From an uncultured Collinsella sp. (lineage in GTDB: Bacteria; Actinomycetota; Coriobacteriia; Coriobacteriales; Coriobacteriaceae), in the NCBI GenBank assembly GCA_900554495.1, contig USHR01000072.1, positions 1-8,357 on the forward strand: DNA of 8,357 bases, written 5' to 3'. The notes beneath the pieces are model-generated. The model was given only the letters and a program-made list of their open reading frames with translations. It ran no database searches and was not told the DNA's origin. Positions within the stretch are counted from its first letter, which is position 1. Each line of letters begins with the position of its first letter. A program made the translations under genes and the position numbers. This document shows, in pieces, positions 1-5,481 of this stretch.

Positions 1-100
1 AGGCCCTTGCGGCCTAGTCGCTATTTAGGGCGTCCAAGATTTGGGGCGCGGTTCATCTTGATGCGGAGCCGGGCCTTAGTCGCTAGAACGGCGGAACCAA

Positions 101-1948
101 CTATTCCACGGTCACGCTCTTGGCGAGGTTTCGGGGCTGATCGACATCGCAGCCGCGCAGGATGGCGACCTCGCGGGCGAGCAGCTGCAGCGGGACGCTC
201 GCCGTGATGGGGCTGAACACGTCGCGGACTGCTGGCACGCGGATGATGCAGTCGGCGATTTTGTTGATCTCCTCGTCGCCCTCGGTGGCAACGACGATGA
301 CCTTGGCGCCGCGCGCCTTGCACTCCATGAGGTTCGACACGGTCTTGTCGTAGGTGGCACTCTTGGTGGCCACAGCGATGACAGGGAAGCCCGGGTCGAT
401 CAGGGCAATGGGGCCGTGCTTCATCTCACCGGCGGCGTAGGCCTCGGCGTGCAGGTAGCTGACCTCCTTGAGCTTGAGCGCACCTTCGTAGGAAATAGCG
501 GCGCCCATGCCGCGACCCACGAACAGTGCGGACTGCGCGTCCTTGCACAGCAGGGCGGCCTCATGCACGGCCTCGGTTTGGGTATCCAAAATCCACTGGA
601 TCTGCTCGGCCGTATCGGAAAGCTCACGGAACAGCATGCGCGCCTGCTTGGTGGTCAGACGGTACTTGACCTGCGCCAACAGCAAAGCCAGCAGCGTGAG
701 GCTCACGACCTGGCCGATGAAGCTCTTGGTCGAGGCGACCGCGATCTCCTTGTTGGCCTTGGTGTAGATGACGCCGTCACTCTCACGCGCCACGGGGCTG
801 CCCACCACGTTGGTGATGCCGAAGACCTTGGCACCCTTAATGCGCGCGTCTCGAATGGCGGCAAGGGTATCGGCCGTCTCGCCCGACTGGGATACGGCAA
901 CGACAAGCGTCGTCGGCGTAATGATGGGATTGCGATAACGGAACTCGCTGGCCGCCTCCACCTCGGTGGGGATGCGAGCCCAGCCCTCGATGAGATTCTT
1001 AGCAATGAGGCCAGCGTGATAGCTGGTGCCGCAAGCGATCACGTAGACGCGGTCGATGTCGTTGAGCTCCTCGAGCGAAAGGCCCAGCTCGTCGATGTCG
1101 AGCTCGCCGGCCGGCGTCATACGACCGACCAGCGTATCGCGCACGACGCGCGGCTGCTCGTGAATCTCCTTGAGCATAAAGTCGGGATAACCGCCCTTTT
1201 CTGCCATGTCCAGGTCCCAGTCGATGTGGGTGACCTTGGGCTCGATAACGTTGCCGGCCTCGTCGGTGTACTCGACGCCTGCGGGCGTGAGCTTGGCAAA
1301 CTGACCGTCCTCGAGCACCACGACGTCGCGGGTTGCGTCGATGAGCGCGATGACGTCGGAGGCGACATAGGCGCCGGTCTCGCCCGCGCCGACCACGATC
1401 GGGGAATCCTTGCGGGCCACGGCGATCACGCCGGGCTCGTCAGCGCACACGGCGGCCAGACCATAGGCACCGACCACGTGGGTGCAAGCCTCGCGCACGG
1501 AGGCCATCAGGTCGTGCGTCTCGGCATAAGCCTCTTCGATCAGATGCGCGAAGACCTCGGTATCGGTCTCGCTCTTAAAGTGGTGGCCGCGGCCCTCCAG
1601 CTCTTCGCGCAGCTCGGCGAAGTTCTCGATGATGCCGTTGTGGACGATGGCGATACGACCGTCGCAGCTGGTGTGGGGGTGAGCGTTAACGACGGAGGGC
1701 TTGCCGTGGGTGGCCCAACGGGTGTGGCCGATACCGCAGGTAGCGTCGCTGTCGATATTGGAAAGCTCGCTCTCCAAGCCCGCGACCTTACCCACGCGGC
1801 GGATGACATCGAGGTGCGCCGCGGCGCCCTCGCCCACCTCGAGCGCGACACCCGAGGAGTCATAGCCGCGATACTCCATACGCTTGAGGCCCGTGACCAG
1901 GATGTTCTTTGCAATATCAGAGCCGGTGTAGCCGACAATTCCGCACAT
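101..1948 (-). CDS. glmS: Glutamine--fructose-6-phosphate aminotransferase (isomerizing), GlmS
   Basis: This cytoplasmic enzyme makes glucosamine-6-phosphate from fructose-6-phosphate and glutamine, the first step towards UDP-GlcNAc and peptidoglycan. The start at 1946-1948 gives MCGIVGYTG, so Cys2 becomes the N-terminal nucleophile after Met removal; a longer in-frame start at 2011 would bury it and is rejected. The 615 residues are the usual length. The N-terminal glutaminase domain shows HTRWATHG (75-82), NAHPH (88-92), HNGIIEN (103-109) and ETDTE (127-131). The first SIS domain shows CGTSYHA (306-312), SQSGETADT (353-361) and STKSF (406-410). The second SIS domain holds the LKLKE and GEMKHGP segment (491-513), and the protein ends in the family's DVDQPRNLAKSVTVE (601-615). 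An AAGGG ribosome site lies about nine bases before the ATG. It is transcribed alone, divergently from the LacI-family gene. Motifs are seen directly; the function follows from a highly conserved family. Confidence 0.97.
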   Translation of the reverse strand: MCGIVGYTGSDIAKNILVTGLKRMEYRGYDSSGVALEVGEGAAAHLDVIRRVGKVAGLESELSNIDSDATCGIGHTRWATHGKPSVVNAHPHTSCDGRIAIVHNGIIENFAELREELEGRGHHFKSETDTEVFAHLIEEAYAETHDLMASVREACTHVVGAYGLAAVCADEPGVIAVARKDSPIVVGAGETGAYVASDVIALIDATRDVVVLEDGQFAKLTPAGVEYTDEAGNVIEPKVTHIDWDLDMAEKGGYPDFMLKEIHEQPRVVRDTLVGRMTPAGELDIDELGLSLEELNDIDRVYVIACGTSYHAGLIAKNLIEGWARIPTEVEAASEFRYRNPIITPTTLVVAVSQSGETADTLAAIRDARIKGAKVFGITNVVGSPVARESDGVIYTKANKEIAVASTKSFIGQVVSLTLLALLLAQVKYRLTTKQARMLFRELSDTAEQIQWILDTQTEAVHEAALLCKDAQSALFVGRGMGAAISYEGALKLKEVSYLHAEAYAAGEMKHGPIALIDPGFPVIAVATKSATYDKTVSNLMECKARGAKVIVVATEGDEEINKIADCIIRVPAVRDVFSPITASVPLQLLAREVAILRGCDVDQPRNLAKSVTVE

Positions 1949-2022
1949 AGGATAAATCCCTTCGTCCGCTTGACTGCAAAACGTCCACGCACAGGGGGCG
2001 CTGAGACGCATAACGTTCGAGT

Positions 2023-2028
2023 ATTGTA
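2023..2028 (-). promoter_or_regulatory. Possible -10 of the glmS promoter
   Basis: On the minus strand this reads TACAAT, 75 bases before the glmS start. No convincing -35 lies 16-18 bases upstream. That place is instead occupied by the palindromic half-sites at 2045-2083, so the promoter may depend on, or be blocked by, a bound regulator. This is a weak call made by eye. Confidence 0.35.
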
Positions 2029-2044
2029 CTCACGCAAACGCAAG

Positions 2045-2083
2045 CTGATATACCAGAAGTGGTATCTCAACTTAGATACCACT
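2045..2083. promoter_or_regulatory. Overlapping palindromes upstream of glmS, probable operator
   Basis: AGTGGTATCT (2058-2067) and AGATACCACT (2074-2083) are a perfect 10-base inverted repeat with a 6-base spacer. A further half-site ATACCA (2050-2055) pairs with TGGTAT (2060-2065), giving alternating half-sites at 2050, 2060 and 2076. CTGATATACCAG (2045-2056) is itself a near-palindrome. TGGTAT/ATACCA half-sites recall the operators of GntR/HutC-type amino-sugar regulators (NagR/DasR class, roughly TGGTCTAGACCA), which would suit a glmS promoter, but the spacing differs. The repeats are seen directly; the regulator is a guess. Confidence 0.55.
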
Positions 2084-2110
2084 CGATGCACACACGTCCA
2101 GCCGGTCCAA

Positions 2111-2145
2111 ACCACCACAAAGGTACCTGCCCCCTTCGTGGTGGT
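2111..2145. repeat. REP-like hairpin with ACCTGCCCC in the loop
   Basis: Arms ACCACCACAAAGG (2111-2123) and CCTTCGTGGTGGT (2133-2145) pair over 13 bases with one mismatch, which becomes a G-U wobble on minus-strand RNA. The 9-base loop lies within GGTACCTGCCCCC. That core resembles the CCTGTCCC in the loop of the dispersed repeat 17 bases away, so the two may be related palindromic elements. No T-run follows either arm closely, so it is not an obvious terminator. Confidence 0.5.
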
Positions 2146-2156
2146 CGCGCTGGCAA

Positions 2157-2210
2157 CGGCGTTTCCCCAGATAAACCTGCCAAAATAAACCTGTCCCTTT
2201 TTGGTAGGTT
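2157..2210 (-). repeat. Dispersed palindromic repeat, copy A (inverted)
   Basis: Read on the minus strand, 2162-2209 matches the copy at 5362-5410 except for one missing T in a T-run. The further bases back to 2157 are shared with the copy at 7373-7426. AACCTGCCAAAA (2174-2185) pairs with TTTTGGTAGGTT (2199-2210) with one G-T wobble, leaving a 13-base loop that contains CCTGTCCC. The outer flank CTGGGGAAA is kept in all three copies but lies outside the stem. It ends eight bases before the lacI -10 and probably supplies its -35 region. It is REP-like or MITE-like, with no coding capacity. Confidence 0.8.
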
Positions 2211-2224
2211 TGGGATGCTACAAT
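2198..2224 (+). promoter_or_regulatory. Promoter of the LacI-family gene
   Basis: An extended -10, TGC-TACAAT, lies at 2216-2224. The best -35 is TTTTTG (2198-2203) with a 15-base spacer, inside the repeat element, so the strength probably comes from the extended -10. Transcription would start near 2231, about 30 bases before the ATG. The call rests on position and the good -10. Confidence 0.55.
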
Positions 2225-2235
2225 CTGGCTTGTAC

Positions 2236-2249
2236 TTGAAACGCATCAA
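2236..2249. promoter_or_regulatory. Probable LacI-family operator (self-regulation)
   Basis: TTGAAACGCATCAA is a gapped palindrome with a central CG. Its inner 12 bases match the common LacI-family operator TGAAACGTTTCA at 10 of 12 positions. It lies just after the predicted transcription start and before the ribosome site of the repressor gene, where binding would block the gene's own expression. The site is seen directly; autoregulation is inferred. Confidence 0.55.
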
Positions 2250-2259
2250 AGGGGCCGCT

Positions 2260-3369
2260 ATGGCAAAGGTAAAAATCAGCGACGTCGCGCGCGAGGCCGG
2301 GGTTTCGCTGGGCACGGTTTCCAACGCGCTCAACCATCCCGAAAAGCTGCGCCCCGAGACCCTCAAGCTCATCAACGAGACCATCAGTCGCCTTGGCTAC
2401 CTGCCCAACCAAAGCGCTCGTCAGCTCGCGGGCGGCGCCACCAAGTCCTTTGGCCTGGTGCTCCCCCGTCTCGATCACGGCTTTTCGCTCCAAATCGCCA
2501 GCGGCGCCCACAACGAGGCCCGCAAGCACGGCTACGACTTGCTCATCGCCAACGCCGATAACGACGATATTCTCGAGGACCATTACCTGCGCTACTTTAT
2601 GGGCACCCAGATGTCCGGCGTCATGGTTCAGCCCATGGCATCCCCCGACTGGCACCCCGCCATGACCAAGATGCCCGTGCCGATCGTCCATCTGGACATC
2701 CATTGCTCCGAGCCCGGCTACTACGTAGCGGCCGACAATGAGGCCCAGGGTCGCATCATTGCCGAACTTGCCATCGCCCGCGGCGCGCACCATATTGTCG
2801 TCGTCGGCCGAGCAGCATTTATGCAACTCACCCTGCGCGTCCTTGGCATTCATAAGGCGCTCGCCCTGCACCCCGATATCAAGATCGAAGTCATCGACGC
2901 CGGCGAATGGAATACCGCTGCCGACGGCTACGGCATCGGTGCCCAAATCGCCGAGCGCCCCGCGGACGAACGTCCCGATTTTGTCGTCGGCCTGACCGAT
3001 GTGTTGGCCTCGGGCGTCGTTTCGGCACTGGTCGACAAGGGCATCTCTGTCCCCGGGCAAGTACGCGTGGCCGGATGCGACGGCAACCCGCTCGCTTGGA
3101 GCGGATCGGTCCCGCTCACTACGGTAGCGCCCCCGGGCTACGAGATTGGCCGCAAGGGTGTCCAACTGCTGATGGAGCAAATCGAGAACAAGGCCCCGGC
3201 AAAGATCAAGCATATCCGTGTCGGCTCCGCAGTGCGTACCGTCACCGCAGTCGCCGCCGAGGATATCAACCGCCAAGAACTGGTACGTCCGTTCCTACTG
3301 GAACGCGCCAGCACCCAGGCAAGCAGCCAGACCGACGCCACGGCCATCAACCTCGGTGCGTATCTATAG
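2260..3369 (+). CDS. LacI-family transcriptional regulator
   Basis: This is a DNA-binding repressor-type regulator of 369 residues, a little longer than the usual 330-345. The N-terminus KISDVAREAGVSLGTVSNAL (5-24) is the LacI helix-turn-helix. The hinge helix lies around NQSARQLAGG (50-59), and a periplasmic-binding-protein-like effector and dimer domain runs from about 64 to 335. The C-terminal tail (about 340-369) is Ser/Thr/Gln-rich and unassigned. The start at 2260 follows AAAGGGG at a good distance; in-frame upstream Met codons from 2059 lie in the repeat and promoter region and are rejected. Its own leader holds a LacI-type palindrome (2236-2249), so it probably represses itself. No sugar transporter or catabolic gene is adjacent; the nearest metabolic gene is the convergent HAD phosphatase. 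The effector is probably a sugar or nucleoside but cannot be read from the sequence. Confidence 0.92.
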   Translation: MAKVKISDVAREAGVSLGTVSNALNHPEKLRPETLKLINETISRLGYLPNQSARQLAGGATKSFGLVLPRLDHGFSLQIASGAHNEARKHGYDLLIANADNDDILEDHYLRYFMGTQMSGVMVQPMASPDWHPAMTKMPVPIVHLDIHCSEPGYYVAADNEAQGRIIAELAIARGAHHIVVVGRAAFMQLTLRVLGIHKALALHPDIKIEVIDAGEWNTAADGYGIGAQIAERPADERPDFVVGLTDVLASGVVSALVDKGISVPGQVRVAGCDGNPLAWSGSVPLTTVAPPGYEIGRKGVQLLMEQIENKAPAKIKHIRVGSAVRTVTAVAAEDINRQELVRPFLLERASTQASSQTDATAINLGAYL

Positions 3370-3394
3370 CACGCCCGCGAGTATGCTAAGTCGC

Positions 3395-3444
3395 CGCTTA
3401 AGCAAAAGGGGCCCGACCATTGCCGGACCCCTTTTGCTTAAGCG
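3395..3444. terminator. Long bidirectional terminator hairpin
   Basis: A perfect 17-base stem, CGCTTAAGCAAAAGGGG (3395-3411) with its complement at 3428-3444, encloses a 16-base loop that can add a CCG/CGG pairing. The GC-rich core has an A-run on one side and TTTT on the other in both directions, which is the pattern of a shared intrinsic terminator. It lies between the convergent LacI and HAD genes. Confidence 0.85.
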
Positions 3445-3482
3445 CAAACGTGAGCAATCGCTCGTTTCAACGCCGCAATTTT

Positions 3483-4133
3483 CTAGCGCACAGTCTTGAT
3501 TGCCGCCGCCAGGTCGAACAACGTATCGAGCACGGCCTCGCAGCCATCCACCACGTCCTGCGGCAGCGGCACAATATCGGGGACGGCAAAGACGTGGCAG
3601 CCGGCCGTGATGCCCGAGACGCAACCATTGCGCGAATCCTCGACCACGGCGCACTCCTCGGGGGCAAAGCCCGCACGCTCGCAGGCGAGCAGATACATCT
3701 CGGGGTCGGGCTTGCCGTGCACGACGTCCTCGCCACACGTTACCGTTTCAAACTTGTCAAAAAGACCGACCATCTTAAGGTTGCGCTCGGCCGTAACGAG
3801 GCGCGACGACGTCGCTAGGCCCACGTGATAGCCCGCAGCTAGCAGCTCGTCTAGGCACTCGGCGGCGCCGGCCTTAAGTTCCAGTTCGGTCTTGACCATC
3901 TCGTCGCGAATCTCCTTGTGGCGACGATAGATCGCCTCGGTGGTTTCGTGGCTGCCATAATGCTTATCGAGGATGTCCATAACATCGGGCAGCGTGCGGC
4001 CGATAAACTGATGGATCAGCGCTTCATCAATCGCGAGCCCCAGCTCAGCGGCGCCTGCCTTCCAGGCCTTAATCCCCAAACGCTCGGTATCGACCAGCGT
4101 TCCATCCATGTCAAAAATAACAGCCTTGATCAT
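3483..4133 (-). CDS. HAD-superfamily hydrolase, beta-phosphoglucomutase/CbbY-like
   Basis: This is a cytoplasmic HAD-fold phosphotransferase of 216 residues, the usual size for subfamily IA. Motif I is DMDGT (8-12), with Asp8 as nucleophile and Asp10 as acid/base. An alpha-helical cap covers about 15-80 and contains IGRT (44-47). Motif II is ATSS (107-110), motif III is Lys141 in GKPDPEMY, and motif IV is VVEDSRNG (163-170). All catalytic residues are present. The start at 4131-4133 follows GGGGGA and places motif I at the N-terminus as expected; the upstream Met at 4220 would add about 29 non-conserved residues. Likely substrates are sugar phosphates or phosphoglycolate-like compounds, as in the PgmB, YcjU, Gph and CbbY relatives, but sequence alone does not decide. 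It converges on the LacI-family gene and is divergent from larE. Confidence 0.9.
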   Translation of the reverse strand: MIKAVIFDMDGTLVDTERLGIKAWKAGAAELGLAIDEALIHQFIGRTLPDVMDILDKHYGSHETTEAIYRRHKEIRDEMVKTELELKAGAAECLDELLAAGYHVGLATSSRLVTAERNLKMVGLFDKFETVTCGEDVVHGKPDPEMYLLACERAGFAPEECAVVEDSRNGCVSGITAGCHVFAVPDIVPLPQDVVDGCEAVLDTLFDLAAAIKTVR

Positions 4134-4183
4134 ATCGGTCCCCCATCGACTCTCGCTGTCGCGTTGCTGCAACTCTACCGCAT

Positions 4184-4211
4184 TTGGCAACTTGTATATA
4201 ACGTATATACC
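4184..4211 (+). promoter_or_regulatory. Candidate larE promoter with a palindrome in its spacer
   Basis: TTGGCA (4184-4189) and TATACC (4206-4211) are 16 bases apart and could be the -35 and -10 of larE, with a leader of about 90 bases. Between and overlapping them, GTATATA (4194-4200) and TATATAC (4204-4210) form a perfect inverted repeat around ACG. A repressor bound here could also affect the divergent HAD gene, for which no clear promoter was found. TATAGT at 4267-4272 is an alternative -10. Confidence 0.4.
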
Positions 4212-4306
4212 ATATTGCACTTTCGTTACACAGATAGAAGTCTTATGGCAAGTAACGCATTAGGATTATAGTTTTCGATCGAGTACTCAACGATAAGGAA
4301 CGTTTC

Positions 4307-5185
4307 ATGATTTTAGACACCACGGCACCCGCAGAGGAGCTTCAAGACAAGCTATCGGCGCTCGAGCAGCTGCTTTTGGCATACGGGCGCGTGGCTATCG
4401 GGTTTTCCGGCGGCGTTGACAGCAGCTTTTTGGCCGCCGTATGCGCCCGCGTCATGCCTACCAATACTCTTCTCGTCCATCTCACCACGCCGCTCATCGG
4501 CACGCCCGAGCAGGCTTCGTTTGAGCAGTCCGTTGATGGGCAGGCCAATGAGGGGCCGCATTTTAAGCTCCCCGTGCTCAATCTTTCGGTGGATCAGCTG
4601 CAGCTCCCCCAAGTAGCCTGCAACGATGCTAATCGCTGCTACCACTGCAAGCACGCCGGCTTTACCGCCATCGTCAACCACGCCAAGTCGCTCGGCTTTC
4701 CCACCGTCATCGATGGCAGCAATGCAAGCGATCGCGGTGACTACCGCCCCGGCATGCGTGCGGCAGAAGAGCTCGGCGTACGCTCACCCCTTATGGAGGT
4801 CGGCTTTACCAAGGACGAAGAGCGCGAGCTGCTGCGCGCATGGGGCTATCCCGTTTGGAACCTGCCGGCGGGAGCATGTCTTGCCACCCGCGTCCCCACG
4901 GGCGAGGAGCTTACGCGCGAGAAGGTCGATTTAATCCGCGCCTGCGAGGATTACCTGCACAATCTTGATCTGGCACAGGTACGCGCGCGCTTGATCGGCG
5001 GCTGCATGCATATCGAGGCCGCACCCGCAGATGTCGCCAAGATTGCTGCCCTCGGTGGCAACGCCGTCGATGCCGAGGGCAAAACCCCGCTGCCCGCCGT
5101 TATCGAGTCCGCGCTGCGCGAGCTGGGCTGCGACCATATCTCCCCCGAGGTCACCCCCTACATCCACGGCAACATGAACCTTTAA
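4307..5185 (+). CDS. larE: LarE-type ATP-dependent sacrificial sulfur transferase
   Basis: The 292-residue protein is a PP-loop ATP pyrophosphatase. In the Lar system, LarE adenylates the carboxylates of the LarB product and transfers sulfur from one of its own cysteines, or from an iron-sulfur cluster in some homologues, on the way to the nickel-pincer nucleotide of lactate racemase. Seen here are the P-loop SGGVDSS (34-40), NRCYHCK (109-115), DGSNASD (136-142), RPGMRAA (147-153), and PAGACLATR (187-195). Cys191 aligns with the sacrificial Cys176 of Lactobacillus plantarum LarE as I recall it. Further cysteines are 46, 105, 111, 114, 213, 233 and 275. The start follows AAGGAA by six bases. 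No larA, larB or larC is in the window, so the partner and final product are unproven. It is divergent from the HAD gene and followed by its own terminator. Confidence 0.85.
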   Translation: MILDTTAPAEELQDKLSALEQLLLAYGRVAIGFSGGVDSSFLAAVCARVMPTNTLLVHLTTPLIGTPEQASFEQSVDGQANEGPHFKLPVLNLSVDQLQLPQVACNDANRCYHCKHAGFTAIVNHAKSLGFPTVIDGSNASDRGDYRPGMRAAEELGVRSPLMEVGFTKDEERELLRAWGYPVWNLPAGACLATRVPTGEELTREKVDLIRACEDYLHNLDLAQVRARLIGGCMHIEAAPADVAKIAALGGNAVDAEGKTPLPAVIESALRELGCDHISPEVTPYIHGNMNL

Positions 5186-5212
5186 GTTACGCCGTTTTAC
5201 AAACGGCGTAAC
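5186..5212 (+). terminator. Perfect 12-bp hairpin directly after larE
   Basis: GTTACGCCGTTT (5186-5197) pairs perfectly with AAACGGCGTAAC (5201-5212) around a 3-base loop, starting on the base after the TAA. No T-run follows, so it may protect the mRNA 3' end or help the terminator downstream more than end transcription by itself. Confidence 0.45.
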
Positions 5213-5262
5213 CGCTCGGCGCTGCGCAGGCCCCGGGCTCGGCAATCTGACGTTCAACTGCA

Positions 5263-5297
5263 CGGGCGCGACCAAAAGGTCAGCGCCCGCTTGTTTC
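5263..5297 (+). terminator. Intrinsic terminator of larE
   Basis: CGGGCGCGACC (5263-5273) pairs with GGTC (5278-5281) and GCGCCCG (5283-5289), with one bulged A and an AAAA loop. The T-rich tail CTTGTTT follows at 5290-5296. GC-rich stem plus T-tail in the direction of larE makes this the likely main stop. Confidence 0.7.
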
Positions 5298-5360
5298 ACG
5301 TCACCTTACCGCACCCGGAGCCTGCTCGCTCGCATATGCTCAACCTGGACTGCGTTAACT

Positions 5361-5410
5361 GACCTACCAAAAAGGGACAGGTTTATTTTGGCAGGTTTTA
5401 TCTGGGGAAA
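5361..5410 (+). repeat. Dispersed palindromic repeat, copy B
   Basis: The 49 bases 5362-5410 carry the core AAAAAGGGACAGGTTT. CCTACCAAAA and TTTTGGCAGG pair with one mismatch, and the outer flank is CTGGGGAAA. It differs from copy C at three positions and from inverted copy A by one T. It lies between the larE terminator and the 3' end of the AlbA_2 gene, and with copy C forms a direct repeat around that gene. Confidence 0.8.
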
Positions 5411-5459
5411 TATCGCGAGACAATCGCCCCTCCAACACCCATCTGGCCTCGAGAGACAC

Positions 5460-5469
5460 TAGAGAGGCG
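5460..5469 (+). repeat. Copy of the half-site beyond the AlbA_2 gene's 3' end
   Basis: TAGAGAGGCG here is exactly repeated on the opposite strand at 7185-7194, at the ribosome site of the same gene. The two 10-mers form an inverted pair that frames the coding region, 12 bases from the stop codon at this end. It may be an extra regulator half-site, an end of an inserted segment, or chance. Confidence 0.4.
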
Positions 5470-5481
5470 ACCCGGCTGCAT

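Noticed and set aside
1..15. Short hairpin AGGCC-CTTGC-GGCCT as a glmS terminator
   Set aside because: The stem is only 5 bp with no T-run visible before the window edge, so it cannot be supported.
1949..2022. glmS ribozyme in the leader
   Set aside because: The glmS leader predicted from the candidate promoter is only about 70 bases, and I see none of the ribozyme's conserved core; the element is known mainly from Firmicutes.
416..2188. Open reading frame of 590 codons on the plus strand, antisense to glmS
   Set aside because: It mirrors the GC-rich codon pattern of glmS, has no recognisable domain or ribosome site, and glmS on the other strand is unambiguous.
2059..2259. Longer N-terminus for the LacI-family protein from upstream in-frame Met codons
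   Set aside because: The added part translates through repeat and promoter sequence, and the conserved helix-turn-helix already begins right after the Met at 2260, which has a good ribosome site.
2218..3276. Open reading frame of 352 codons on the minus strand across the LacI-family gene
   Set aside because: It is a shadow of the LacI-family coding sequence; its translation is Gly/Asp/Val-rich without domain motifs.
3446..3467. Small imperfect hairpin (AAAC, GAGC / GCTC, GTTT) next to the bidirectional terminator
   Set aside because: It is short, has a bulge, and lacks a T-run; the neighbouring 17-bp stem already explains termination.
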